NCBI GenBank assembly: GCA_947454735.1 | Contig: CANGLK010000002.1 | Location: forward strand, 20,833 to 84,832 | DNA length: 64,000 nt | Direction: 5' to 3' | From: Candidatus Nanopelagicaceae bacterium | Lineage (GTDB): Bacteria > Actinomycetota > Actinomycetes > Nanopelagicales > Nanopelagicaceae | Shown here: positions 50,398 through 60,245 of the stretch, one piece after another | Position numbering within the stretch: the first letter of the stretch is position 1 | How the letters are laid out: the number at the start of each line of letters is the position of its first letter | Notes under the pieces: generated by a model | What the model was told of the DNA's origin: nothing | The model's database searches: none | The model's input: the letters and a program-made list of their open reading frames with translations, nothing else | Program-made: the position numbers and the translations under genes

Positions 50398-50549
50398 CTG
50401 GGCGATAGTTAACCCGATATAGCCCCTAAAAGCAAAGCTTCCTCGGCGCGCCGTAGACGTGGCGTAGGCCACAGTGAACCTAGCCTTAGACCACCTTCCC
50501 CGCCCAACGAGGCGTGCCTGTAGGCACCCTCTCTCTCGGAAGGATCCAA

Positions 50550-51806
50550 ATGTCATTAACTTGGAAGCTCCATGGAAACGGTAAAGATATCGCCGCCGGC
50601 GATGTCGTCTCCACTGATGAGCGCCTCACATGGCCACGCACCGTCGGTGTCGGCCTCCAGCACATTGCAGCGATGTTCGGAGCAACATTTCTCGTACCGA
50701 TCATTACCGGATTTCCGCCAACTACGACTCTCTTCTTCTCTGGAATCGGAACTCTCCTCTTCCTACTCATTACTGGAAATCGAGTGCCGAGCTATCTCGG
50801 TTCATCCTTTGCATTCCTCGGACCAATCTCTGCTGCGATGGCAGATAAATCTGCTGGAATGGCTGGCGCTCTTGGGGGAATCGTCTTCACAGGTGTCGTC
50901 CTCGCGCTCGTTGGACTCGCTGTAAAGGCTGCAGGCATCAACTGGATTAATGCAATTCTTCCTCCAGTTGTTACCGGAACTATCGTCATTGTCATTGGTT
51001 TCAATCTAGCGGGAGCTGCAAAGGGTAACTTTGTAAAGGATCCACTTCTTGGAATCATCACGCTCTCATCAATCGCTCTCATTAGCGCAATCTCAAAGGG
51101 ATTCCTTGGTCGCATCAGCATCTTCGCCGGAATCGTTGTGGGTTATGTAGTTGCACTTATTCAAGGAAATGTGGATACATCTGGAATTAAATCTGCAGCA
51201 TGGCTTGCAGCTCCTGCATTCACAGCACCAACCTTTAAGTTCAACATCATGGTGCTCTTCTTGCCAGTCGTTCTCGTGCTCATTGCAGAGAACGTTGGCC
51301 ACGTCAAGGCAGTTTCTGCAATGACAGGCAAGAATCTCGATGATCAGATGGGTAACGCACTTCTTGCAGATGGAATTGCAACCACACTTGCAGGTGCAGG
51401 TGGAGGTTCAGGAACTACTACATATGCAGAGAACATCGGCGTTATGGCGGCAACTCGCGTCTACTCAACAGCTGCATATTGGGTGGCTGGCGCCGGAGCA
51501 ATCCTTCTCGGCCTTTCCCCTAAATTCGGTGCTGTTCTCTCTGCAACACCAGTTGGAGCACTTGGTGGCGTTGCCGTGGCGCTCTTCGGAATGATCGGCA
51601 TCCTTGGTGCTCGTATTTGGATTGAATCAAAAGTTGATTTCTCTAATTCAAATAACCTCATCATCGCTGCCTCAGCCATCATCATCGGTATCTCAGATAT
51701 CTCATGGTCAAAGGGCCAATACACATTTACCGGAATTGTGAATGCAACTTTGGTCGCTGTTATTGGATACCAGTTACTCCATGCGGTCTCTAAAATCCGT
51801 AAGTAA
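50550..51806 (+). CDS. Uracil/xanthine permease (NCS2 family), start refined
   Basis: LGLQHIAAMFGATFLVPIITG-like, GGGSGTTTYAENIGVMAATRVYS. Confidence 0.94.
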   Translation: MSLTWKLHGNGKDIAAGDVVSTDERLTWPRTVGVGLQHIAAMFGATFLVPIITGFPPTTTLFFSGIGTLLFLLITGNRVPSYLGSSFAFLGPISAAMADKSAGMAGALGGIVFTGVVLALVGLAVKAAGINWINAILPPVVTGTIVIVIGFNLAGAAKGNFVKDPLLGIITLSSIALISAISKGFLGRISIFAGIVVGYVVALIQGNVDTSGIKSAAWLAAPAFTAPTFKFNIMVLFLPVVLVLIAENVGHVKAVSAMTGKNLDDQMGNALLADGIATTLAGAGGGSGTTTYAENIGVMAATRVYSTAAYWVAGAGAILLGLSPKFGAVLSATPVGALGGVAVALFGMIGILGARIWIESKVDFSNSNNLIIAASAIIIGISDISWSKGQYTFTGIVNATLVAVIGYQLLHAVSKIRK

Positions 51807-51846
51807 TTAACAACTAGAAGTAAGAAGAGAACGCTAGGCTCTCTGA

Positions 51847-52488
51847 GTGATTCCAACACGGTACCCGGAATACCTCATAGCGGCGATGGTCATCATCCTC
51901 GCACCAGGGCCTAGCGTTCTCTTTGTCATTGCGCGGGCGATTGCATGGGGTCGAGCAACATCGATTCTCACCGTTTTTGGGAATGTCTCTGGTTCGTTTG
52001 TTCTCTCCTCGCTCGTTGCACTCGGAATTGGACCGATTCTTCAGAAATACCACTTCGCTTATGTCGCCGTGCAATGGGGTGGCGGCCTCTACTTGATCTA
52101 CCTCGGAGTCGATGCAATTCGTAATCGGGCGGTGCATGCATCAGATATGACCAACCAGGGACCAGTTGGACCCACTCCCCTGCAATCAATACGAGATGGC
52201 TTCTGGGTGGGAGTTCTCAATCCTAAGGCGATAGTTTTCTTCGCTGCTGTACTGCCTCAATTTGTAGATATCCATGGAAGTTCTGTAACGCGTCAACTTC
52301 TCTTTCTCGGTCTCACATTCTGCGTTCTTGCCTTCATCTCTGATGGAATGTGGGGCGTTCTTGCTGGTACCGCTCGAGCGTGGCTTGCTCAAAGCAATAC
52401 GCGACTTGAAAAATTACGCGCAACTGGTGGATCCATCATGGTCATTCTTGGTATCGCTGTGTTGATTTCAGCAATTGTCAGTGGCTAA
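51847..52488 (+). CDS. LysE family translocator
   Basis: PGPSVLFVIARAIAWGR, GFWVGVLNPKAIVFFAAVLPQF. Confidence 0.9.
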   Translation: MIPTRYPEYLIAAMVIILAPGPSVLFVIARAIAWGRATSILTVFGNVSGSFVLSSLVALGIGPILQKYHFAYVAVQWGGGLYLIYLGVDAIRNRAVHASDMTNQGPVGPTPLQSIRDGFWVGVLNPKAIVFFAAVLPQFVDIHGSSVTRQLLFLGLTFCVLAFISDGMWGVLAGTARAWLAQSNTRLEKLRATGGSIMVILGIAVLISAIVSG

Positions 52489-52503
52489 GGGCAGAATCGC
52501 CTC

Positions 52504-53199
52504 ATGAAGAAGCCAGCTATCCCCGCTCGTGAATTTATTGCACCTTCAGATCTCACCTTTGGATTCTCTACTTGCAAGAGGTGTATTTGGATTAAGTACC
52601 AATTCTCCTTCGAGTTGAAGAAAGATTTTCCACTCGTAAAATCTCTCTCAACATTTCAAGAAGAGTATTTCCGTCGCGCACCAATGCCGGCACTTGATCC
52701 TTCACTTCCTGCAGGAACCGTTAAGCAGTGGGGGCAGTGGGTAAAGTCTAAGAACATCGTCATCAATGGCGTCGAAACTCCATGGAAGCTGCGCGGTATC
52801 TACGATCTTCTCGGACATTACGATGATGGCAGCGTTGGAATCGTCGATTGCAAAGTCTCTGATTCTGAGCGGGATAGCGGAGATTTCTATGCGCCACAGC
52901 TGGAAGCGTATGCATACACTCTAGAGAATCCTTTAAGCGGCAAAGCCTTCTCCGTTCAAACAATGGGCCTTCTCATCTGGAAGCTGGCAGGCGTTGCTCA
53001 AACTCGACCTAATGAATTTGTCGCCAACGAGATGGGCTTTGGGGTAAATCAAATCTATGTGCCTGTGAAGAGAGATCCGGAACGCCTTCAAAAATTACTC
53101 GAGGATTTCATTACCGTGATTGATGGAGAGATTCCAGATGCTGGTGCTGACTGTCATGCATGCAATTACCATGCAAGACGTAACGAGCTAGAAGGCTAG
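52504..53199 (+). CDS. PD-(D/E)XK nuclease superfamily protein (RecB/Cas4-like) with CxxC pairs
   Basis: CKRC near N-term; LRGIYDLL, IVDCKV, APQLEAYAY motifs; CHAC near C-term. Confidence 0.75.
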   Translation: MKKPAIPAREFIAPSDLTFGFSTCKRCIWIKYQFSFELKKDFPLVKSLSTFQEEYFRRAPMPALDPSLPAGTVKQWGQWVKSKNIVINGVETPWKLRGIYDLLGHYDDGSVGIVDCKVSDSERDSGDFYAPQLEAYAYTLENPLSGKAFSVQTMGLLIWKLAGVAQTRPNEFVANEMGFGVNQIYVPVKRDPERLQKLLEDFITVIDGEIPDAGADCHACNYHARRNELEG

Positions 53200-53888
53200 T
53201 TCTCTTCTTCGCTCTGCGTCGCTGGCTTTGCGCCTTTTACCGCGTATGTATCTACATACTCCTGGCCAGACATCTGTTGAATTCGCTTCATGATTGCATC
53301 AGCACATTCGCGCAAGAAGAGCGCATCGCGTGAATCACCTTCGAAATACATCGGTTCACCGAAGGTCATACCCACGCGCTTTACCTTTGGAACGACTGTT
53401 CCTGTTGGCTGAATCTTGTCGGTATTGAACATCGCCACCGGAATAACAGGGGCGCCTGATTCGATAGCAAGGCGTGCAATTCCAGTACGTGCTTTGTAGA
53501 GGCGTCCATCGGGAGAGCGCGTTCCTTCAGGATAGATCCCGAGGCAATTACCATCTGCAAGAACTTGAAGGCCGGTAATAAGCGCCGCCTCGCTTCTGCG
53601 ACCACCTGAGCGATCTACCGGAACCTGACCGAGAGCGATGAAAGTTAACTTCTTCAAGAGCCCCTTGGCTCCAGGGCTCGTGAAGTACTCGCTCTTGGCG
53701 AGAAAGGTCACCTTACGAGGGACAACGAGTGGCATAAAGATTGAATCGCTAAACGATAAATGATTTGAAGCGATGATTACAGGACCTGAGGCGGGAACGT
53801 TTCGAAGACCCTTCACCTTTGGGCGGAAGAGGAGCATCAAGAACGGCGTCAAGAATGCTCGCAAGGTGCCGTAGGGCAGGTTGTTCAT
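53196..53888 (-). CDS. Lysophospholipid acyltransferase (PlsC family)
   Basis: NHLSFSDSIF, VPVDRSGG, YPEGTRSPDG. Confidence 0.92.
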   Translation of the reverse strand: MNNLPYGTLRAFLTPFLMLLFRPKVKGLRNVPASGPVIIASNHLSFSDSIFMPLVVPRKVTFLAKSEYFTSPGAKGLLKKLTFIALGQVPVDRSGGRRSEAALITGLQVLADGNCLGIYPEGTRSPDGRLYKARTGIARLAIESGAPVIPVAMFNTDKIQPTGTVVPKVKRVGMTFGEPMYFEGDSRDALFLRECADAIMKRIQQMSGQEYVDTYAVKGAKPATQSEEEN

Positions 53889-53977
53889 GGCGATAATCTA
53901 TTACAGCAAGCCCCTCCCGCGCGAATATATGCGTAAATGGATAGGGAAAGCGGCGATATCTGTGAAAGTATTCCAAC

Positions 53978-54250
53978 ATGTCCGGTAGAGAAGATGGTCG
54001 CAATGATGATGAGATGGAACTCATCAATGCAGAATTTGAATCGATGGTTGCAGATCTCAACCTCGATCAATCATCTCCACGTACCTACCTTGATGGACTT
54101 GATGAGATAGCAAAAGCAGAGCGCTCGGAAATTTACAATCCGCCAGCAGTCAAACGTGGTCTTCACGGAACAATTCTGCATTTACAAGAGAGCATTAAAC
54201 GTTGGTGGAACAAACCGCCTCGTGATGATTCAGATGGAGCGGTCGTATGA
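53978..54250 (+). CDS. Small conserved hypothetical, 90 aa
   Basis: ORF with ATGA overlap to downstream oxidoreductase. Confidence 0.6.
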   Translation: MSGREDGRNDDEMELINAEFESMVADLNLDQSSPRTYLDGLDEIAKAERSEIYNPPAVKRGLHGTILHLQESIKRWWNKPPRDDSDGAVV

Positions 54251-55224
54251 GTGATTTTCGTTGGGGCATTCTCGGTACAGGTGGAATTGCACAAGCATTC
54301 GCCGCAGATCTAGCACATGCAGCAGGACATGTAGTTGCAGCTGTTGGGTCTCGCACAATTGAAGGCGCTGAAACATTTGCAAAGCTCTACCCATCTGCCA
54401 CCCCTTATGGAAGTTACGAAGAACTCGTCGCATCAGATGTAGATGCAATATATGTATCTACCCCTCATATTTTCCATGCCGAAAATGCTGCGCTCGCTCT
54501 CAACGCCGGCAAGCCAGTCCTCTGTGAAAAAGCATTCACTATTAATGCACAAGAGTCAGCCAAGCTGATTGCAATTGCACAGTCCAAGAAGGTCGCTCTT
54601 ATGGAGGCGATGTGGACTCGATTCCTTCCACACATTCAAGAAATAAAGAAGGTCATTGCTCTTGGTGCACTCGGTGAGATTCATACCGTTATTGCAGATC
54701 ATGGCCAATATATTCCGTATTCACGTGCTCCGCGTTTATGGGAGCCATCTCTTGGTGGCGGTGCGCTCTTAGATCTCGGAATCTACTCAATCACCATCGC
54801 AGATATCGCCCTCGGTTCACCGATCAAAGCTCATGCACACGCAACTCTGACCGACCTTGGTGTAGATCTTCAGACCTCTATGGGCTTTGAGTACTCCAAT
54901 GGCGCTCATGCAATACTCACATGCACCATGGCTGCCCGTACATCTGTAACAGCGATGATTGCAGGAGATAAGGCGCGAATAGAGATAGATGCTCCGTTCT
55001 ACAACCCAACATCATGGCGCCTGATTACACGCGATGGTGAGGCTACCGAGTATCCAAATACCTACAAGGGACATGGGCTACGTGAAGAAGCAATCGAATT
55101 TGCACGTGTTGTTCGAGCTGGCGAGATTGAATCGCCGCTGATGACTCATGCGAAGAGCCAGGAGATCATGGAACTTATGGATGAGATCCGCCGCCAGATT
55201 GGCGTTAGATACCCAACTGAATAA
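54247..55224 (+). CDS. Gfo/Idh/MocA family oxidoreductase
   Basis: WGILGTGGIAQAFAADL, VSTPHIFHAENAALALNAGKPVLCEKAF. Confidence 0.93.
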   Translation: MSDFRWGILGTGGIAQAFAADLAHAAGHVVAAVGSRTIEGAETFAKLYPSATPYGSYEELVASDVDAIYVSTPHIFHAENAALALNAGKPVLCEKAFTINAQESAKLIAIAQSKKVALMEAMWTRFLPHIQEIKKVIALGALGEIHTVIADHGQYIPYSRAPRLWEPSLGGGALLDLGIYSITIADIALGSPIKAHAHATLTDLGVDLQTSMGFEYSNGAHAILTCTMAARTSVTAMIAGDKARIEIDAPFYNPTSWRLITRDGEATEYPNTYKGHGLREEAIEFARVVRAGEIESPLMTHAKSQEIMELMDEIRRQIGVRYPTE

Positions 55225-55225
55225 G

Positions 55226-56170
55226 TTAGTTGCGAGCTAGATCTGCAGCACCTACGAGCCCGGCTTCATTTCCAAGAGTCGCAGGGATAATCTCTGGATA
55301 TGGGTGCTTACCCGCAAATGGCATGTAGCGCTCCATGGCGAGACGAGTTGGCGCAAGGAGGATTTCTCCTGCATCGATTACTCCCCCGCCAATGACTACG
55401 CACTCAGGATCAAGAAGAACTGAGAGTGACGCAATACCAGCACCTAACCACTGTGCCGTTGTATTGAATGCTGCAAGGGCGACTTGATCTCCTTCGCGAG
55501 CAGCTTCAGTTATCGCGCGCCCTGTGAGACCTTCAATAGTTCCATCGCCTCGCGAAAGAAGTCCTCGAGCTAAATCTGGGCTAGCAGCAATTGCTTCGCG
55601 TGCATGGCGCAAGAGCGCATTACCTGATGCATATTGCTCAAAACATCCGCGTGCACCACAACCACAGAGGTGACCTTCCGGGAGAACGCGAAGATGTCCA
55701 ACCTCTGCTGCGATTCCAAATGCACCACGTAAGAGTTGATCGTTAACGATAATTCCGCCGCCGATGCCAGTACCAATTGTCAGGAGCAACATATTTGCTT
55801 TGCCGCGCCCTGCACCAAAACGCTTCTCTCCCCATGCAGCTGCATTGCCATCGTTCTCTAAGACAACTGGAAGGCCAATCTGCGATGCAAGCTGCTCTTC
55901 TAGCTGAACGCCATTCCATCCAGCGATATTGGGCGTTGCAAGCATTGTCTTGCGGTCAGATGAGACAAAACCTGCCGCGGATACACCAACGCGTGCAACT
56001 GGATATTCCGCTGCAAGTTCGCGTGCAACATCAGCAATTGTTGAGGTAAGGGCTGCGCCACCTTCATGCGGTGTATCCCGGCGAGATGTCTTAACAACAT
56101 TTCCTAGGTCGTCAACAACTCCACCAAGAACCTTGGTGCCACCAACATCTACTCCGACTGTGTACGACAT
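55226..56170 (-). CDS. ROK family glucokinase
   Basis: GVDVGGTKVLGGVVD, ENDGNAAAWGE, HLCGCGARGCFEQYASG zinc motif. Confidence 0.94.
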   Translation of the reverse strand: MSYTVGVDVGGTKVLGGVVDDLGNVVKTSRRDTPHEGGAALTSTIADVARELAAEYPVARVGVSAAGFVSSDRKTMLATPNIAGWNGVQLEEQLASQIGLPVVLENDGNAAAWGEKRFGAGRGKANMLLLTIGTGIGGGIIVNDQLLRGAFGIAAEVGHLRVLPEGHLCGCGARGCFEQYASGNALLRHAREAIAASPDLARGLLSRGDGTIEGLTGRAITEAAREGDQVALAAFNTTAQWLGAGIASLSVLLDPECVVIGGGVIDAGEILLAPTRLAMERYMPFAGKHPYPEIIPATLGNEAGLVGAADLARN

Positions 56171-56604
56171 TATTCGAACTGCGCCTGCAACTCTTTGAGA
56201 GCTGCATCAATTGTCTGCTTCTCTGTCTTTGAGATCATCATGCGAGGAACAGGGAGTGAGAGTTCGACTCCGAGCTCATAAGTTACCTGCGTTGTCTCTG
56301 CATCGATTGATTTAAGAATGTACCTGCCATCCATAGTTGTCATGAGATCTGCCTCATCGAGTGAGAATGTAATCTCGCCAGGCGCTGCGCTCCAGTCGTA
56401 TACGAGGGTTGCGCGATCCTTCATAACACCTGCATCGATAGAGACATTCGCCTTTATGACACGGCCTTCACTATCGCTCTCAACGACCTCTACCTTCTTG
56501 ATTGAGGTAAGCCACTGCGGATACTCACCGATAGTGGAGAGCTTGGCTGCGACCTCGGCTAGAGGGGCTTCAACGAGGACGGTTGATGTGCTGAATTCTG
56601 ACAT
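56170..56604 (-). CDS. SRPBCC / polyketide cyclase-like protein
   Basis: STTVLVEAPLAEVAAKLSTIGEYPQWLTSIKKVEVVE-type START fold pattern. Confidence 0.85.
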   Translation of the reverse strand: MSEFSTSTVLVEAPLAEVAAKLSTIGEYPQWLTSIKKVEVVESDSEGRVIKANVSIDAGVMKDRATLVYDWSAAPGEITFSLDEADLMTTMDGRYILKSIDAETTQVTYELGVELSLPVPRMMISKTEKQTIDAALKELQAQFE

Positions 56605-56661
56605 GACACGAAGGCTACCAACCCTTCCCTTTTTATACCTCTCACCGATAGCGTTGGCGCC

Positions 56662-58452
56662 ATGAATGAAGTCACTATTCCGGCACTCGTCCCTGCGGCA
56701 ACAGAGGGCAACCTCACCAACCTCATCGCTGAGCGCGCCTGGTTTGAGCCAGAGCGCATCACGATGTCACGCCCTTTGGGAGATGGTTGGCAGCAGCTCA
56801 CCGCCCGTGAGGTTGAGAACGATGTACGCGCTGCGGCAAAGGGGCTCATCGCCGCCGGTGTTCATGCGGGCGATCGCGTGGCGATTATGGCGCGCACTCG
56901 CTACGAGTGGACCATCCTCGACTTCGCTTCTTGGTTTGCCGGAGCAATCGTTGTTCCAATTTACGAGACTTCCTCTCCCGAGCAAGTTGATTGGATTCTG
57001 AACGACTCAGGTGCTGTCGCGCTCTTTGTTGAAACTCCAATTCTTCGGGAACTCGTAGCACCCGTTCTGCCACCTCACACTCGCCATATCTGGACGATGA
57101 CTGAAGATGTTCTCCAAGTACTGCGCACTGCAGGTGCGCATATTTCTGATGCAGAGATTGATAACCGCCGTAAAACTCTCTCACCAGATTCTCTCGCTAC
57201 TCTCATTTACACATCTGGAACAACTGGAAAACCAAAGGGCGTTCAGCTCACACATGGCAACTTCCTCGCAGAGTGTGGAAACGTTGTACAAGGCGCAGCA
57301 GATCTCTTCCTCAAGCCAGGTGGGTCGACTCTCCTCTTCCTTCCAGTTGCACACGTCTTCGGTCGCATGGTGCAGATAGGTGCAATCACTGCAGGCCTAC
57401 ATCTCGCACACTGTGCAGATGTTCAAGGACGTCTACTTCCCGATCTCGCATCCTTTAAGCCAACATTCGTTCTCGCTGTTCCTCGTATCTTTGAGAAGGT
57501 CTATAACGGCGCAGAAGCTAAAGCAGAGGCTGCAGGTAAGGGAAAGATTTTCCGTAAGGGCGCTGAAGTTGCTATTGCATATTCAGAGAATATTGATGCG
57601 AAGAAAATCAAGCCGCTTCTCTCAATCAAACATAAGCTTTTCGACATTCTCCTCTATTCAAAGATCCGCAATACTCTTGGTGGTCGCGTAGAGGCAGCAA
57701 TCTCAGGCGGTGCTCCACTTGGTGCTCGCCTCGGCCACTTCTATCGCGGTGCTGGTGTCACCATTCTCGAAGGTTATGGATTAACTGAAACAACTGCCGG
57801 TGCGACTCTCAATTTGAGTACTGCTCTCTCCATTGGTTCAGTTGGTAAGCCAATTCCTGGAACATCGGTAAAGATTGCAGATGATGGCGAGGTACTTATC
57901 GGCGGTCCAATCGTGATGCGTGGATATTGGCAGAACGATGCGGCAAATCAAGAGGCGCTCGATGGGCACTGGTTTAAGTCAGGAGATTTAGGCAAGCTCG
58001 ATGATCAAGGCTTCCTTTACATTACAGGTCGCAAGAAAGAGCTCATCGTCACCGCTGGTGGAAAGAATGTTGCTCCTGCAGTTCTCGAGGATCGACTCCG
58101 CGCACATCCACTTGTGAGCCAGTGCATGGTCGTTGGAGATAACCAACCATTTATCGCAGCTCTGATCACGATAGATCCAGATATGGCGAAGGGTTGGATT
58201 GCGGCAAACCATAAGACTGGCGCAACAATCGCAACTCTGGTCAATGATCCAGATCTCATCGCAGTGATCCAAACTGCAGTCGATGAAGCCAATAAGGCGG
58301 TCTCGAAGGCAGAGTCGATTCGAAAGTTTGCAATCCTTGCAGATGACTTCAGCATCGCGGGTGGTCAGCTCACTGCAAAGCTTTCAGTCAAACGCCACGT
58401 TGTCGCAGAGCAATATGCAGCGACTATCGAGGCGCTCTACACAAAGAGTTAA
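56662..58452 (+). CDS. Long-chain acyl-CoA synthetase (AMP-binding)
   Basis: LIYTSGTTGKPKGVQLTHGN, GYGLTETTAG, TGRKKELIVTAGGKNVAP. Confidence 0.95.
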   Translation: MNEVTIPALVPAATEGNLTNLIAERAWFEPERITMSRPLGDGWQQLTAREVENDVRAAAKGLIAAGVHAGDRVAIMARTRYEWTILDFASWFAGAIVVPIYETSSPEQVDWILNDSGAVALFVETPILRELVAPVLPPHTRHIWTMTEDVLQVLRTAGAHISDAEIDNRRKTLSPDSLATLIYTSGTTGKPKGVQLTHGNFLAECGNVVQGAADLFLKPGGSTLLFLPVAHVFGRMVQIGAITAGLHLAHCADVQGRLLPDLASFKPTFVLAVPRIFEKVYNGAEAKAEAAGKGKIFRKGAEVAIAYSENIDAKKIKPLLSIKHKLFDILLYSKIRNTLGGRVEAAISGGAPLGARLGHFYRGAGVTILEGYGLTETTAGATLNLSTALSIGSVGKPIPGTSVKIADDGEVLIGGPIVMRGYWQNDAANQEALDGHWFKSGDLGKLDDQGFLYITGRKKELIVTAGGKNVAPAVLEDRLRAHPLVSQCMVVGDNQPFIAALITIDPDMAKGWIAANHKTGATIATLVNDPDLIAVIQTAVDEANKAVSKAESIRKFAILADDFSIAGGQLTAKLSVKRHVVAEQYAATIEALYTKS

Positions 58453-58521
58453 ATACTCCTCCTCTCCTCACCTAGGGGAAGCGGAATTGAGCGAAGTCCG
58501 CTCTTTAAGGATTATTCATAT

Positions 58522-59106
58522 GTGTCCCCTCACCCGCTTAGCAGCCTACGCCTTCTCATTGTGGGTGCGGGGGTACGCCATCTTCACGCTCTCAGTAGGC
58601 AACTCACCGTCGCTCCTGATGTAAGAAGTGCAATTGCAATAATTCGAACTCAACCATTTGATTGCATTGTTATTGATCGAGAACTCGACGATGGCGACGG
58701 CCTCGTATTGGCTCCGACGATTAAAAGGATCCAGCCTGATGCGATATCTATTCTGCTGACATCACATACCCGCTGGGCGACGCGAGAGGCGGCGAGGCAG
58801 CTGGGATTTGATCAGGTCGTCGATAAGAAGAGCTCTATCGATGAGATTGTTTCAGCGATACGAATCCTCGCTACACCTGGAAATACTTCAGTAAATAGAA
58901 GCTCGAAAGATATTTCAAAAATTCACTTACTTTCACTGACTGAGCGAGAGATTCTTCTCAACGTTGCAACAGGAGCAACGACTGAAGAGATTGCCTTTAT
59001 GAGGCATAACTCTGTAGCAACTATTAAGAGCCATCTCAGCTCTATCTATCGCAAGTTAGAGGTGCGCAATCGGGTTGAGGCGGTCGCTGAATTACGAAGA
59101 AATTAG
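58522..59106 (+). CDS. NarL/LuxR-type response regulator, atypical receiver (GTG start)
   Basis: CIVIDRELDDGDGLVL, VVDKKSS, C-terminal LSLTEREILLNVATGATTEEIAFMRHNSVATIKSHLSSIYRKLEVRNRVEAV. Confidence 0.85.
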   Translation: MSPHPLSSLRLLIVGAGVRHLHALSRQLTVAPDVRSAIAIIRTQPFDCIVIDRELDDGDGLVLAPTIKRIQPDAISILLTSHTRWATREAARQLGFDQVVDKKSSIDEIVSAIRILATPGNTSVNRSSKDISKIHLLSLTEREILLNVATGATTEEIAFMRHNSVATIKSHLSSIYRKLEVRNRVEAVAELRRN

Positions 59107-60245
59107 AAGAGCTCGTTAAAACGCTGTGACCAGTGGCGCCACTCCCACTCATCGATAATCCACTGACGACCGCGCTTACCCATTTCTTTGGCACGAACCG
59201 GATCATCAAGTAGTGAAATGACGGCATGTGCAACCGATACAGGATCTAAACCATCAGCTGCAAAACCTGTCTCGCCCTCAAGCAGCGCATCTGGCGCTCC
59301 CCCAGATAATCCGCCTACAACAGGGAGCTCGCATGCACTCGCTTCGAGATAGACGATTCCCAGCCCTTCAACTTCAAGACCGGCAAGACGTGAACGACTT
59401 GGCATCGCAAAGATTTCACCGGCAGAGATAAATCGTGGAAGTTCTGAATATTGCACGCGCCCGACAAATGAGACATGGTCGAGGACGCCCAATTGAATTG
59501 CACGTTTATGAATGTATTCAAGATGGGGACCGACGCCGACAAAGAGGATGTGAGCATCGGGATGGCTCTTAAGGATTTGAGGGAGAGCTTCGACAAGTGT
59601 GTCCTGACCTTTGCGATGGACGAGACGTCCGACGCTGACAATAAGCCGCTTTCCTTCGAGATCCAACTCTCGCTTCAGCTCCACCGCTGATGCAACTGGT
59701 GCAAAGTGTCTTGTGTCGATACCAGGTGCGATACGCACCATCGAGCTTTGCGCCTTGGTCGAGAGTGATCTCGAAATCGCCCTACGAGTGAATTCACCAA
59801 GATATGTCAGTACATCAACCCCTCTGCCGATGCGGCGAATAGCCAGAGAAAACGGCCACACCTTCGCCCACCAGACCTCATGGCCATGGGTCAGCGCAAC
59901 GATTCGAGTGACACCGGCGCGACGCAAACCTTGAGAGAGAAGTGCAAGTGGTGCTGCTGCACCGAAAAAGGCCTTGGTGGTCCCTCGTTGGCGAACAAGT
60001 TTCCTGACTGCTCGTCCGACACGGGGAGATGGAAGCAAGACCTTTGATTTATCTCGGATCACTTCTACACCGTAATTTTCGAGCCATTTCTGATCATATT
60101 CAGTTGTGTTGCCTTGTTGGGATGTATAGACCATCACTGAACCAAATGGCATACGCTCAATCAAACCAATGACGAAAGTTTCAATTCCTCCAGCGCGAGG
60201 GCCGAAGTCATTTGTAATGCAGAGTATCGGTGGAGTTTCGTTCAT
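59103..60245 (-). CDS. Glycosyltransferase family 4 (PimB-like)
   Basis: NDFGPRAGGIETFV, VSVGRLVHRKGQDTLVEALP, GLGIVYLEASACELPVVGG. Confidence 0.9.
   Translation of the reverse strand: MNETPPILCITNDFGPRAGGIETFVIGLIERMPFGSVMVYTSQQGNTTEYDQKWLENYGVEVIRDKSKVLLPSPRVGRAVRKLVRQRGTTKAFFGAAAPLALLSQGLRRAGVTRIVALTHGHEVWWAKVWPFSLAIRRIGRGVDVLTYLGEFTRRAISRSLSTKAQSSMVRIAPGIDTRHFAPVASAVELKRELDLEGKRLIVSVGRLVHRKGQDTLVEALPQILKSHPDAHILFVGVGPHLEYIHKRAIQLGVLDHVSFVGRVQYSELPRFISAGEIFAMPSRSRLAGLEVEGLGIVYLEASACELPVVGGLSGGAPDALLEGETGFAADGLDPVSVAHAVISLLDDPVRAKEMGKRGRQWIIDEWEWRHWSQRFNELF

Noticed and set aside
50500-50530. Guanidine (ykkC-type) riboswitch suggested by acgagg
   Set aside because: Only one short match, no paired ACGR loops, and the gene is a nucleobase permease
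58480-58508. Terminator agcgga...tccgct after acyl-CoA ligase
   Set aside because: 6-bp stem with a long loop and only a short T-run; too weak to list as a feature
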